Assembly: GCA_022702545.1 (NCBI GenBank) | Contig: JAHRBC010000003.1 | Coordinates: forward strand, 1,612,001 to 1,676,000 | Length of the DNA stretch: 64,000 nt | From: Phycomyces nitens | Taxonomy: Eukaryota; Mucoromycota; Mucoromycetes; Mucorales; Phycomycetaceae | Direction: 5' to 3' | Part shown: one piece after another, positions 21,147 through 33,904 of the stretch | How the letters are laid out: every line of letters starts with the position of its first letter | Position numbering within the stretch: the first letter of the stretch is position 1 | Notes under the pieces: model-generated | The model's database searches: none | What the model saw: only the letters and a program-made list of their open reading frames with translations | What the model was told of the DNA's origin: nothing | Made by a program: the position numbers and the translations under genes

Positions 21147-22243
21147 ATGCCAACCATTCTTAAACACCAACCTCGCCGAGTCCTCGCAGTCAACATTGAC
21201 CAGACTCTGGCCCACACCCTCGAAGCCCTCGTGAAATGGCACAACGATACCTACGATTCTCACCTGACAATCAATGATTTTGATACCTATGATTTCACAG
21301 CAGTCTGGGGCGGGTCTCAGGAATCTACTTGCGAAAAGATCCGTGCGTTCTATGACTCTGAATACTTTGAGCGCATTCCTCCAATCCAAGACTTTGCCCT
21401 CGAGGCACTAAAGATCTTTAAGAAGCGCAAATATACCCTTGTAATCATTACCTCTCGCCAGCAGTTTGTTGCTGCCCAGACAAAGAAGTTTGTCGATCAC
21501 CACTACCCAGGTAAAATGCAGTGTAGCATTGAATTTAGGGTCACAAACAATATATTTTTGTATTTTTATATATATATATTAATTCCTGAGAAATTTAATT
21601 TATTTATTAATCCAATTCATCTCTATCTCTAGGCCTCTTTGAGAGCATCTACTTTTGCAATCTTGGCCTGTCTGGCCCTGAGCAGCTCGAATACATTTCT
21701 AAATCAAAGGCCACAATTTGCAAAGAAGTCGGCGTAGACATTCTAATTGAAGATTCCCTTGATCACGCACTGGACTGTGCCCAACTCGGGATCAAGGTGC
21801 TTCTGTATGACCGCAAGGGTCTGTATGCCTGGAACCATCTGGATCCCACTGTATCTTCACCACACTCTCGTCTGACTCTGACGTCAACATCGCGGAAACT
21901 CTACCCGTCTACAAAGACAACCGTGCGGGCATTACCACCCAACGTGAAACGTGTGACTAGCTGGAAGGACATCTTGGCCAATCTCCCTAAACCTCGCAGC
22001 CCGCTCTCGGCCTGTTACTACCCAGAGGACTTTGAGGTGTGCGTCAATGAAGATAGTGAAGAAGAAGGAGAAACAGAGGAAGAGGAAGAAGACTTTTATG
22101 ATGGCTCTACCTTTGTCGACCAGGGCCAGGGATACGAGACAATTGAGATTGATGAGCTGACAGATGATGAGTTTGAAGACGAAGTACCCCAGAAACACAT
22201 CTATGCTGATGAGTCTTGGAACGAGACGATCGTTTGGGCCTAA
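21147..22243 (+). CDS. HAD-fold 5'-nucleotidase-like protein, nucleophile replaced
   Basis: Two exons, 21147-21510 and 21633-22243, give 324 residues. The fold matches the 5'(3')-deoxyribonucleotidase-like HAD group (NT5C-type). Motif I is RVLAVNIDQTLAHT near residues 11-24, motif II is the LVIITSRQQ block, and motif III/IV is the VDILIEDSLDHALDCA block. The usual motif I is D-x-D-x-T/V, in which the first Asp forms the phospho-enzyme intermediate. Here that residue is Asn16, while the second Asp (D18) is kept. If this reading is right, phosphatase activity by the usual route should be lost or strongly reduced, so the protein may bind a ligand or partner instead. The C-terminal quarter is acidic (Glu/Asp-rich) and ends in WNETIVWA. 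No localisation signal is evident. The fold is fairly sure; the function is not. Confidence 0.8.
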
Positions 22244-25200
22244 GCATTGTTATTATTATTAAAAAAAAACCAAAAAAAAACTCAATGTACATTATATTTC
22301 TTCTTATTATTATTATCGTTTCTGTATTTTCTTCTTCCTTCTTGATTCTCTGTTCTGTAATACATAAAAATCCCATCTGCGTTTCACTCAATGGCTATCT
22401 GTAGCATGTAGGACAATGATTCCCAATGGCTTCTGCCCAAGTCATCTTTTGTGCAACTATTCTGCCAAAATAATAAAATGTATAAATAAAGGCGTCTTAC
22501 CAAACATCGCAGTGCTGTCCGTTGAAGCCTATTGGTGATGCGATTTTAATCCCCCTTTTATGTACATGTATATACATACTATATATACTATATACATCTT
22601 TGGTTCCAAGCGAAAAATAAAAAAAATACAAGGCTTTGAAACTCGGATGTGAAACAGACAGGGTTAAGAAACTGATTTAATAGTATTTTCTGGTTTGATT
22701 TTAATTGTATTTTAAATCAGGATACTATTGAAAACAAGGGCCTGAAAACATTGGGAATTGTGTAAATGTTTTGGGGTGATTGAGAATTCCTATATGATAA
22801 AATATGGGCATTTTGAATGATAAATAAACAAGACGGCGTGTTTGGAAATGGAAACCACAAGAAAGTTGAAACTCTCTTTGGATTCTTGGTTGGTTAGGCG
22901 GCGCCCCCCATTCTCCACCCCTCGATATATTATATTTATAACACTATTCATCTGATCTTTGTTCTTGTGGCAAAAAAAAACCAAAATAATACCCAAAATA
23001 TATTTTAACATTTTGTGTGTGTGTTAAAGATCTAGTGTATTATACGATCAAGTACAAATTAATATATCCCTACTTCTTTTCGATCACTTGTGTACAGTGT
23101 GAGAAGGTTGGTGATCAATTGGTACAAGTGGTGTGTTTAACTTTTTGTAATTAAAAGTGCAAGGTAATCAATTGTTGGCGCCATCAAAGTATACACATAT
23201 ATATTTAATTCGTGTATTACTATTATTCTTCGTCGTCTTTTTCATCTTCTGAAAAAGGGAATTACACATCGCATGGTGTAAATATATATATACACATCAT
23301 CAACTGACTGGTTTGGAAACAAGGAGGCTTGATTTATTAATAAAATTATGGTTGGAATTATCACTTTTGAAATCACAACAATCCCACTTGAATCACAAAA
23401 TATCAGGGAATTTCATTGTACCCTCAATCCCAATATAAAAAAAATTTATGTGTGTGTGTGTGTGTGTAATTCTTATTTCCCACCTGTCACAAACACCGTA
23501 ATTTTAAATTCGCCGGTTTGTCTCACACAATAATACACTCGAGAATAATAGTAATAAAAAAAAGGTAATTCAAGAGAAATAAGACGGCCAAAAAAAAGAG
23601 AGGTCTTGTCCAATTGCCCCGAAAGGCAAGTGCACCGTGCGCTCCCTCCTCCTCCCACCCAGAAGTACAGCCAAGAGCCAATGACAGAATAAAATGGATA
23701 TTGTAGATATCTAGGCATAAACTAGCTGTCAAGAATACAGCTGCCCTCTAGAGTGTCAGGCCATGGACATGGATGGAGTACAAGGCATCCATGTCGAATG
23801 CCAATGACAAATCCATTCATTTTACAAACTGGATACCATTCCAAAAATGAGCACACAGGCTAAGAAAGATAAACATGTGGTTTAATCTCAAAAATATATA
23901 TATTTATATGTATAATCACAATCACAATTACAATTACAATTATTTAATTATCTATTTAATTATCATTATCAAAAAAGTAATTATTATGCTGTATACCTTT
24001 CACAGCCATATTTGTATTATATCGGGTAGAATCGCTTTATACTCTGCTAGTCTCGATATTCATTTATTATTTAATCTGATTGCCATTGATAATTCTAGTC
24101 ATATCTCTTTAGTTTAGTCAAATATATCAAGATTACCATTTTCTGAGTGGTATGTTTTTATACAATACAATATATATTCGGTTATTGATTTATTAAGCAA
24201 AAAATGTAAATTAGTGGTAATTACTAGGTAGTTAATAAATACAAAAACAAGTATCCGGCCAATACAATTATGGAAAGAATGATAATACCCAAAAATATAT
24301 TATATTATATTATATTATTTTTGATTATGGTGGGGAAATAGATCAAGGGTTCTTCCCCCACCATATAATACATGCATATTCAATATTCAATACTATTAAG
24401 AGGTACATATCCTTTTTATCTTTTTTATTTTATTTTTTATTTTTTTTTAAATTAGCATATAATTGACACACCACTTTGGAATCGCATTTTCAGCACATCT
24501 CGGTTAAAAGAATACTGACGTTGCGAGGGAGGAAACGGAACCTACTTTCAAGACCACCCGTGAATAGATATTTATATATCTTGTCTCCATGGATACTGTC
24601 TTGTACTATTAGAAAACGTGCTTGGTTGTCATGGATACGATAAGACCGAATAGAGTCAAAATAGCAATATTCTCGGCAAGATGACCTACGCATTGGATTA
24701 CAGCACAATTGGCTCAAAAAGGGACAATTGTTGTAGAAAACTAAAGGACAAGGAAACAGCGTGGTTAATGCAGAAACGTGTTTGACAGAAACAAAGATAT
24801 AATCAAGATCGCGCCATTTTGTAGAAGCTCGAGTGTTGCTTAATGGACTACCTTGAACAAGAGTTCAACGTTGCACGTTGCACGGAAAAACAGAGCCACG
24901 TGGAGAACAATGGATATTTTATAGTTGGGTTTGTTGTGTAAGACAAGTCTTTAAGAAGCTTAGGTTTCTCAGAATAATAGTCGATCGTAAATGGCAAAGG
25001 AAGACGCGATGACGGGTAATGTCATTAAACAATAAGAACCTCAATAAAGTGACTCTTTTTGGTGAGCCAAAGTATTGGCTTGAACAATGGACGCCTGCTT
25101 CAAAAGGCAAGTCCTACACGCTTCCCGGTAACACGATGCCACATGGAAAGATAGGACATCTATGGCGTGCCACAAGGAGCATGTTTAAATCACAAAAACA

Positions 25201-25369
25201 TGAACATTTTTAATCATGGCCTTGATATTGGACAACTGGGCCCTGCTCAGTACGTCTAAAATTAAAAACCGTCAATCCAATAAATACCACTACATCACAT
25301 CCAGGAACGCTCGTCAGAAACCATCTCTTAAGTTTTCTTATTATTGTTATTATTACTATTGCTATTGCT
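22244..25369. other. 3-kb spacer, no gene supported
   Basis: Mostly AT-rich simple sequence (for example TG repeats at 23450-23467 and TATAT near 24297). The stretch 24480-25230 is less AT-rich and has short frames on both strands, none recognisable. Its right end is the promoter region of the coiled-coil gene. Confidence 0.4.
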
Positions 25370-27663
25370 ATGCCTCCCATGTACAACAAATCCCAAAACC
25401 CACACCACTCGAAAGCCACTATGCCTAAGCAAACCCAAACCCAAACCCAAACTCCAGTCTATTATTGCTCAGTACTCTTACCCGAAAACACCCATGCACG
25501 TCTCTTGAACCCTATCGAAAAACAAAATAAACTCGACCTGGCCGAACGAGTGGCCAAGACAGAGGTATTGTCATTCTCGAAGCTACTTCTTGTATTCACA
25601 CCACATCTAGGCCATTTACCACCAACCAGCCTCTCGGTCAAAAGAAGACTTTTATCTTGTCAGTCTTCCTCGTGGAGTACACCGCATTCCAATCGTCAAC
25701 CTGTCAAACAGCAAAAAATCCCAATCATCTTCATACCCTATCGATCCCCGGAAAGAAACGGCTTTTGGAAAAGAGGTACATAGAGACACCACTCATGTAT
25801 CTTGCTAATAACCTTGTAGGCCTCTCCCAATTCCCCTCCATTTACCTATCTCGCATCACCACCACTTGAGCCCAAACAGAACAACAAACCCTTTCGCATC
25901 AATACTGCGCCATGCTCTCTGGGCCAACAGACCCCGGTCCAGTCACCAGCCGAGACCTCATTTGATCTGTCCCGGCCGGTTTGTTCCCCAAAGATCAGCC
26001 CACCCCGGTTTAGTTCCAATGAGTCCTTGCCGGCCTCACCTCTTTGCCCACCACCGCACCTCAGACGCGAACGGCGAACGTCAAGAGCCGCCTCTGTACC
26101 TGAATTTGTGCACCCCAATCGGCCACAGATGGACTCTAGACGGGGCAGCCAAAGCAGTTTTGGGGTTGTTAACCGGCCAAGACCAAAGGTAAAGCTATAT
26201 AGCCATATAGCCATACAGTTGATCAATTAACCAAAAATTATTGACAAAAATAGTCTATGCTGTCCAGAATGGCTACACAAGAACCAGAAGAAAGATTGTC
26301 GGTATCACAGAGTATGTGGTTAGATCAACTTGAAAGACAGATCAAGATTCGATTCGAGTCAACCGTCCACCCGTCCCTGTCTAGTGCCACCCAGATCCAA
26401 CAAGAAGCACGTCAGTTCTGGGAGGACCAAAGACGAGCCATGCAGGCCTTTAGTGAAAGTCTGATAGAAAAAATAGAAGACCGCTTTGAACTCTCTGAAA
26501 CACCCTCGCTTCAGACGGCCTCCAAGCAGACTGGACTGGAAAAAGAAGTGAATGAGAACCGCCGCGAGATTCTGCACCTGCAGCGCCAATTGGTTGAATT
26601 TGATTTGCTGAAGCCTCGACACGCAGAACTAGAGGCCCAGTATGAAGCCATGGGCCAACAGGCGGCGTATTTCCAGAAAGAATGGCAAGAGGCAAAGCAG
26701 AACCAGACCAGAGTGGCCGAATTGGAGGCTCGCCTAAAGACCTTGTCTGATGTTGTGGAGACAGATAGCACTAAGCAGCGATTGGACGAGATCCTGATGG
26801 AAAAGGCGCAATGGAAGGCCGAAATAGACGAACAGATTAAAGCCAAACAGGCCTTAAAGGACCGAGTAGATGAATTGCAGGTCGAAGTCTACCGTAACCA
26901 CAAGGAAATGAACCGGCTTGGAAGCCGCAACCAGCAACTAGAGACCGACCTCGAGTGCCACCAGCGAGAGTTGGAGCGCCTTCAAGCAAAGTGTGAATAC
27001 CGAGCTGAGACGCGCCCTGAGATTGGGATGGCCGACTGTGGAGAGGAGTTTGGACAGAGATTGGTAAGCCAGTGCCTACCCCCACCAACCAATGAGCTAC
27101 CCGAAACACCAGCAGAAATGATGGAAACGATTGGTCGTCTGAAAGAGGAAAACCGAAAGATCAGACAGTCCGAGAGTGTCAACAAGATCCAGCTCGATTA
27201 TATGCAACGAGAGCTCAATCAGCTATCGACCGCAGGTCTCAAACGACAGCTGGAGCGCAGAGACGAAGAGATTCTTAAGCTGAAGCGAGCTCTTGAGCAG
27301 ACAAGGAAGCATGAACCAGTACAGACAACTGCTGTAGAGACAAAACATTCGCCTCAGACCAGCCGAACCTGCTCCCCTTGTTCCTCCTACTGTCAAACAC
27401 CTCCTCCAGAACGGATCCCAGAGCGCCTAAGCTATCGAATGGACTCCTCTGGACCTTCAAATGAACTTGATGGCCAGGTGACCTTTATGACACAGATCAA
27501 TGGCAAGATATCTCATTATACAGTAAAGATGCCTGGCCACTCGCATCCGATGAGTCAAAAATCAAAGACGACAAGTCGTAACCATACATTGAACCCAGAG
27601 GCCGCGGCATGGAGACCGTCGTCCAGGCATTCGGGCAGCCACAAGAGCAGCCTGACCTGTTAA
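25370..27663 (+). CDS. Coiled-coil protein of unknown family
   Basis: Four exons (25370-25564, 25611-25775, 25820-26188 and 26254-27663), all joined in phase 0, give 712 residues. No named domain was recognised. Residues 1-240 are low-complexity: a QTQTQT run near the start, then Pro/Ser-rich sequence with several SP sites. A short conserved-looking stretch, EDFYLVSLPRGVHRIPIV, sits near residues 75-92. From about residue 255 to 600 the sequence is strongly Glu/Gln/Arg/Leu-rich with heptad character, predicting a long parallel coiled coil of cytoskeletal or centrosome/septum type. After a Ser/Pro linker the C-terminus has a compact segment, QVTFMTQINGKISHYTVKM, then a basic Ser-rich tail. Such architecture suggests a scaffold, but no partner can be inferred. 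The first intron-exon links depend on the reading frame staying open, which it does. Confidence 0.75.
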
Positions 27664-28042
27664 TATATCATCCAATAGACCTTTAGGACCTTGTCTTTAT
27701 ACCCCACTCTTTTTTTCCCCTCTTTATTCTTCTAGTCTTAATAATACCATACATCTACACATTGAACAATTATGGACCGATGAGATTGTGCGGAGAAATT
27801 TATGACCAATAAGAGGCCGCCAATATTGTGTGCTAGAAGACGCAATGTTCGCAACAAAGCAGCCCCTCTTGTATACAATTTGGCACACCAGTGTGTGGCT
27901 TTAAAAGAGGCCAATGAAAACATATATAAAAAAAAATAGATGGATTATAAATACTAAGCTGCAGTTGGACTTGCACTTTTTTTCTTCTTTTATCTTTCCT
28001 TTGCTGTACATATCTTTGTAAACCACCCCCCACCTCTTTACC
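27664..28042. promoter_or_regulatory. Promoter region of the sulfite reductase gene
   Basis: A 379-base interval between two plus-strand genes. It holds a CCAAT-like GCCAATG (27910-27916) and A/T-rich TATA candidates (CATATATAAA at 27921-27930 and ATTATAAATA at 27945-27954), then a pyrimidine-rich leader ending at the ATG at 28043. No CACGTG (Cbf1-type) site was seen. Confidence 0.4.
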
Positions 28043-31000
28043 ATGCCGTCACAACTTCTAAACGGAGACGACGCTGCTGCCTTGGTCGCCTTGACCGTGA
28101 GCGAGAACGTACAGACCTCCAAACCTTTGGTCGCAACCTCCTACACCCTCTCAGGAACAAGTCCCAAGGTCACCTTGGACGTGTCTGTTGATGCCAACCG
28201 TGCCGTCTCAGCCGCCCTCTTGTCTTCTGCAGAACTTCTCCAGGCCATTCCTCACCTCTATCAACTCGCTGCCACCCAGACTGGCCAGGTGATTCATGTA
28301 TCGGCTGGAGAATCGACAAAGAAGAGCTTTGGCGATTATTCACACATCATGGCTGTGCGCCAGGCTGGTCTTGGCTTGCTGAGCTCCTCAACTGTCCAGG
28401 AGGCCTATGATCTTGCCATCATTGCCCATGCTGTCGCCATCCAAACATCTACCCCATTCATCCACTTTTATGACAGCCAGCGTGTATCGAGCGAATATTC
28501 AACCGTCCAGACAGTTGCACCCGAGATCCTTCAGCAGCTCATTACCTCTGAGCAGATCGAGGCCTACAAGCAAAAGGCCCTTCCTGCTCCCCAGACAGCC
28601 TATCTTCGCTATAAGGCTTCCCAGGAGCAGTCGGGAGATTCGGTTGATGTGGCCACAGCTGTCAAAGATGTCATGGCCCAGTTTGGAACTTTGACACGCC
28701 GCCACTATTCGCCTGTCGAGTACACTGGCCATCCTGATGCCGAATTGGTCGTGGTTGCCATGGGTGCCGGTGCTGCCGTGGTTGAGCAGACAATTGGATA
28801 TCTCCAAAGCATCACACCCCAGAAGATTGGTGTTCTCAACATCCGTCTCTACCGTCCCTTGTCTGACGCCGATCTCTTGACCCATCTTCCCGAGTCAGTT
28901 CGTCGTCTGGCTGTTTTGGAACCTGTCCAGGACCACACTGCTACCTGGAACCCTCTGTTCCTCGACATCACTGCCGCATTCCAGTCTTCAGGACGTGATG
29001 ATGTAGAGATCCTCAGTGGTCAGTATGGTGTCAACTCGCTCGACTTTAGCCCTGCCATGGTTAATGCTGTCCTCCGTCAGTTGGCTCAGCCTACTATTGA
29101 GCGTCGTTTTGTTGTTGATGAGATTGTCAAGGCCGAGGATGCTTTGGATATCAATGTCGAGGCAGAGCAATTCATTATTGTTGGCGATGCTGCTCTTGCC
29201 AAGAAGTATGTCCAGGCTCAGCCCGAGTCTAGCGTCCAGCTCTATACCATTGAGAACGACGACACCACCCACTCCCACATCCGCATCTCTTCCCGCCCTG
29301 GATCTCTCTTGCCTTCTCTCATCCAGCAGGCCAAGGCCGTTGTTGTTGTCGATGCCTCTGTCTACTCGGTCGATTCCATCAATCGTCTTGCTCCCCATGG
29401 TCTTGTTGCGTTTGGTGGTGTGTCTGCTATCCATCTCGAGGTCACCCTTCCAGATGCTGTCAAGAGAGCCGTTGCCACCAAGGGTGCCAAGGTTGTTTTG
29501 GTCGACAGCAAGGCACTTGCTCACTCCAACTTTGATGAGATCCTCCAGACTGCCGAGTTGGTCGAGGTTCCTGCCTCATGGGCTACTCTTGGTGTGTCGG
29601 CTGCTCCCGTCTACTTCAAGGCACCCGAGTCAAAGTTGCCAGTCGAGACTCCTTATATCCGTCTTTTGGACCAGGTCTTCCAGGATCGTCTTGAGATTGC
29701 CAATGCTGTCCACAGTGAGTCTATCTGGGCTGCCTCCAACACTCAGCCCTCGGCTGCCACTCCCGAATTCGGTTATGGCAAGCTTGTCAGCAAGATCCAG
29801 CAGCAGACCCGTCTCATTGACGCTGTCGAGACCATCCTCAAGGACAACACTCTTCCCACCGAGACCTTCAAGGCTCTTTCCAACTGGCTCTTGCTCGTCA
29901 AGTCTCCCTCCACCAAGCCCAGCCAGCTCACCGATGCAGCCAATGCTGCCGTCAGTGCTTTGTCAGCAAACCCTATTTCTTCCATCTCTGTCGAGGACCA
30001 GGCTGCCTTTTTCCCTAAATCCAACTGGCTTATTGGTTCTGACAACTGGTCTGCTGATTTGGGTGCTTCTGGTGTCCATCATGTCATCTCGAGCGGTGAG
30101 AACATCAACATGCTCATTGTCGATACCACCTCTTACTCTACCGAGGCTGAGCGTGAGCAGCACAAGAAGGACATTGGTCTCTATGCCATGAGCTTTGGTT
30201 CGGTCTATGTGGCTTCGGTTGCTGTCTACTCTTCCTACACTGGTGTGCTCCATGCTCTTATTGAGGCTGATGCCTACAAGGGTCCCTCTGTTGTTTTGGC
30301 CTATCTTCCTATTGACAACCAGGTCCTTGACCCCGTCAAGACTCTCAAGGAGACCAAGGTTGCTGTTGATTCTGGTGCCTGGCCTTTGTACCGCTGGAAC
30401 CCTGTTTTGGAGGCCCAGAACAAGGAGGCCTTTACCTTGGATTCCCAGCGCATCAAGAAGGATCTTGAGAAGTTCCTTGAGCGTGAGAACCACTTTTCTC
30501 AGATTGTTTTGTCCCAGCCTGCCCTCAGCAAGACCCTCGTCAGCTCTCTTGAATCTGTAAGTAACACACACACACACATAAAAAGCGAGGTTTTTTTTTG
30601 AATGGGCAACTAATATTAATATATATTTATCAAATAGGATGTCAAGAAGCGTCAGCAGGATTTGAAGCGCAAGGCTCGTGAGGATTATGCAAAGTTGTTG
30701 TCTGGTCTTGGTGGTGTCGAGGGTCCCCCTCTTACTGTCTTGTTTGGTTCTGACAATGGAAATGCCGAAGGTCTGGCCAAGAAGATTGCTACCCGTGCAA
30801 AGGCTAGAAACCTCAAGGTCAAGTTCATGGCCATGGACGACTATGAAGATGTCCAGGAGCTTGCCAACGAAACCAATCTCTTGATTGTATGCTCCACTGC
30901 TGGTCAGGGTGAGCTTCCTTCCAACGGCCGTGAGTTCTGGAAGGCTCTTAATGCTCTTTTGGTGGGTGAGGTTCAGCTCAGCGATCTCAACTTTGCTGTG

Positions 31001-32911
31001 TTTGGTCTTGGTGATCGCAACTACTGGCCACGCGCCGAGGATGCTTCGTTCTACAACCGTCCCGGAAAGATCATTGAAGCCAAGCTCGAGGCTCTTGGTG
31101 CCAACCGTCTTCTTGCTCTTGGTCTTGGTGATGATCAGGATGCCGATGGTTATGAGACCGGTTTCCAGGCATGGCAGCCCGAGTTCTGGAAGGCCTTGGG
31201 TGTCAAGGATGTCGGTGGTGATGAAGAACCTCCCAAGATTACCGATGATCAGATGAAGATCAACTCCAACTATCTCCGTGGTACCATCCGTGAGGATCTC
31301 TTGGATACTTCCCGTGGTGACATTTCCGAGACCAACGGCAAGTTGCTCAAGTTCCACGGTTCTTATGGACAAGATGACCGCGATCTTCGTGAAGAGCGCA
31401 AGAAGATGGGTCTTGAAAAGGCCTATAGCTTCATGATCCGTGTTCGCATGCCCGGTGGTGTTTCTACTCCTGCTCAATGGCTGGTTATGGACAAGTTGGC
31501 TGATTCCCACGCCAATGGTGCCATCAAGATGACCACACGCCAAGCTTTCCAGTTGCACGGTATTCTCAAGGCTAATCTCCGTGAGACCATCCGTGGTATC
31601 AACCACTCTCTCCTGAGCACCCTCGCTGCCTGTGGTGATGTCAACCGTAACATCATGGTTACTCCTGTTACCGAGATCCCAGAAGTCCATGCCCAGGTCC
31701 AGAAGTTCAGTGAGGAAGTCATGCTCCATTTGGCTCCCCGCACAAATGCCTACCACGAGATCTGGTTGGCCGATGAATTGGTTGCTGGCCACGCTGTCCA
31801 GGACCACGAACCCATCTATGGTGCCACCTATTTGCCCCGCAAGTTCAAGATTGTCATTGCTGTTCCTCCCAACAACGATGTGGATATCTATGCCCACGAT
31901 TTGGGCTACATTGCCATCGTCAAGGACAAGAAGGTCATTGGTTACAATGTGATGATTGGTGGTGGTATGGGTGCTACTCATGGTAACAAGAAGACCTATC
32001 CCCGTCCCTCTTCCATGCTTGGTTATGTTCCTGCCGATGTGGCCGTCAAGGTCGGTGAGGCTGTCATGACTACCCAGCGTGACTATGGAGACCGTACCAA
32101 CCGTAAGCATGCCCGTCTCAAGTACACCGTTGACACCTATGGTCTGGACTTCTTCAAGTCCGAGATCGAGAAGCGTTCTGGTGCCACCTTTGCCGAGCCC
32201 GCAGAGTATGAGTTCAAGGACAATGCCGATCGTTATGGCTGGACCAAGGGTGTGGATGACAAGTGGCACTTTTGCATGTTTGTTGAGAATGGTAAGATCA
32301 AGGACACTCCCGAGTTCCAGGTCCGTACCGGTCTGCGTGAATTGGCCGAGTGGCACACTGGAGAGTTCCGCCTGTCCCCCAACCAGCACTTGGTCATTGC
32401 CAATGTCCCCGAGGCAGATCTGGAGAAGACCAAGGCTCATTTGGCCAAGTTCAAGATGGACAACCTCGCATTCTCTGGCCTCCGTCTCAATGCAATGGCC
32501 TGTGTTGCCCTGCCTACCTGTGGTCTTGCCATGGCCGAATCTGAGCGTTACTTGCCTACCCTGGTTGGACTTTTGGAGCAGACTATGGAAGAAGCTGGTC
32601 TCAAGGACGATGCAATTACCATTCGTATGACTGGTTGTCCCAACGGTTGTGCCCGCCCCTACTTGGCCGAGTTGGCATTTGTTGGCAAGGCACCTGGAGC
32701 TTACAATGTGTACCTGGGTGGTGGCCACAAGGGTGAGCGCCTGAACAAGCTGTACAAGGAGTCGCTGCGTGAAGCCGAGATCCTTGCAGAGATCAAGCCC
32801 ATCATCAAGCGTTATGCACTTGAACGCAACACTGGCGAGCCATTTGGTGACTGGGTTATCCGTGCTGGCTATGTAAAGAAGACCATTACTGGCCTTGACT
32901 TCCACGATTAA
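28043..32911 (+). CDS. MET5: Sulfite reductase [NADPH] hemoprotein beta subunit
   Basis: Exons 28043-30556 and 30638-32911 give 1595 residues. This subunit carries siroheme and a 4Fe-4S cluster and reduces sulfite to sulfide in cytosolic sulfate assimilation, receiving electrons from the flavin alpha subunit (Met10 type, not in this window). Residues 1 to about 840 are the fungal N-terminal part, related to pyruvate:ferredoxin oxidoreductase domains I/II. A flavodoxin-like domain follows (about 868-1015, LTVLFGSDNGNAEGLA). The C-terminal sulfite/nitrite reductase module is duplicated around the cluster. Cluster ligands are C1460, C1466, C1505 and C1509, with C-x5-C-x38-C-x3-C spacing equal to that of E. 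coli CysI, in the blocks ALPTCGLAMAESERYLP and TGCPNGCARP. Codon use is strongly biased (CTC, GTC, AAG), as in highly expressed genes. This bias also leaves a 980-codon antisense frame that is not a gene. The single intron falls between the POR-like and flavodoxin parts. It is slightly longer than yeast Met5 (about 1440 aa). Confidence 0.97.
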
Positions 32912-33433
32912 AAAAGTAATAATAATAATAATTATATATATATATATTAATATATATTAATATATATATTAATAATATATTATCTTGTATGCATGTATAT
33001 CCCCCATTTCATTTTCTTTTTTTCTTTCACTTGAAAAAAAAACTGCATTTAATTATTTTATACAAAAAGAAGAAGAAGCTCTTTATATATTTATTTTTTC
33101 TGCTTAATAATAATAATAATAATATCGCTGAATAATAATTTGTTCATGATCTTTCAACTGTTTATTGTGGTTTTGTCTGAGAATAAGAAGAAAGGGGAAA
33201 GAAAAAGGCCTTATAAAAGTATCCGATTATGTGGAAGTAAGGGGTATGCGTAGTGTCATGGTCATTCTATACGAGACCAAATGCAAACATCTATCAGCTG
33301 AGCTCAAGGTAGCAAGTGACAAAAACAAAGGTGTAGATTTGGTTGCAAAATCAATATTTTCGCCTTGTTCTAAAGCCAAAGGAGAAAATTATGTAAAAAT
33401 AAAATAAAATAACAAAATAAAATATATGGCTGT
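32912..33433. other. Convergent 3' spacer
   Basis: AT-rich 3' flank of the sulfite reductase gene, with TATATA and AAT tracts. An 80-codon plus-strand frame at 33165-33407 is unrecognised and not called. Confidence 0.4.
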
Positions 33434-33904
33434 TTATCGCTTGAGGCATCGGGCCATATGCTGCTTAACAATGGCTGCAGCGGCCGTCTCTGGGAAAACT
33501 GTCTGCTCGCCCTTGTTGGCCAGAGGCACTCGCCAATGGAAAGTTCCACAGCTATTTGAGGTTGAACAACTAGGGTTGGACAGACGAGAGGGTGCCGAGT
33601 GGATCCGTTTCCGAAATAGCGAGGCCGAGTAAGGTTGGAGGGCCTGGCGAAAGTGAGAATTGGAGCAGTGCTGTCTGTACTTGTTCTCTAGGCGCCGGTC
33701 AATATCGATTGCGTCCAGGAGAAGGTCTAGAGAGAGGGCCTGGGGACGTAGTGGCAAAGACGTCGTCCGGCTATGATAATTATGCTGGTGGCGTACGGGC
33801 GACGGTCGCTCGTCGGCGCAAACCGATCGAAGCGAAGGTAGGGTGCAATGCTTGGCATGTCGGTCTCGACTCAGAGGTGGCAATTGGACAATGGATAGAG
33901 ACAT
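33434..33904 (-). CDS. Hypothetical basic protein
   Basis: A 156-residue intronless frame. The start is taken at ATG 33904 because the upstream part of the open frame reads through an AT-rich, hydrophobic stretch that looks like leader. The product is Ser/Arg/His/Pro-rich, with one predicted helix near the middle (ALSLDLLLDAIDIDRRLENK) and a basic C-terminus. No signal peptide or membrane segment is visible, and no family was recognised. G+C is clearly above the flanks and codon use looks like that of neighbouring genes, which supports coding. It is divergent from NST1 (start at 34599) and convergent with the sulfite reductase gene. Confidence 0.55.
   Translation of the reverse strand: MSLSIVQLPPLSRDRHAKHCTLPSLRSVCADERPSPVRHQHNYHSRTTSLPLRPQALSLDLLLDAIDIDRRLENKYRQHCSNSHFRQALQPYSASLFRKRIHSAPSRLSNPSCSTSNSCGTFHWRVPLANKGEQTVFPETAAAAIVKQHMARCLKR

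Noticed and set aside
21880..21890. TGACGTCA-like site within the HAD gene
   Set aside because: It lies in the coding sequence, so a regulatory role is unsupported.
29963..32905. A 980-codon open frame antisense to the sulfite reductase gene
   Set aside because: It crosses the sense intron and has no domain. It arises from the strongly biased codon use of the highly expressed sense gene.
33165..33407. An 80-codon plus-strand frame after sulfite reductase
   Set aside because: AT-rich and Lys-rich, without domain or promoter signals, in a 3' spacer.
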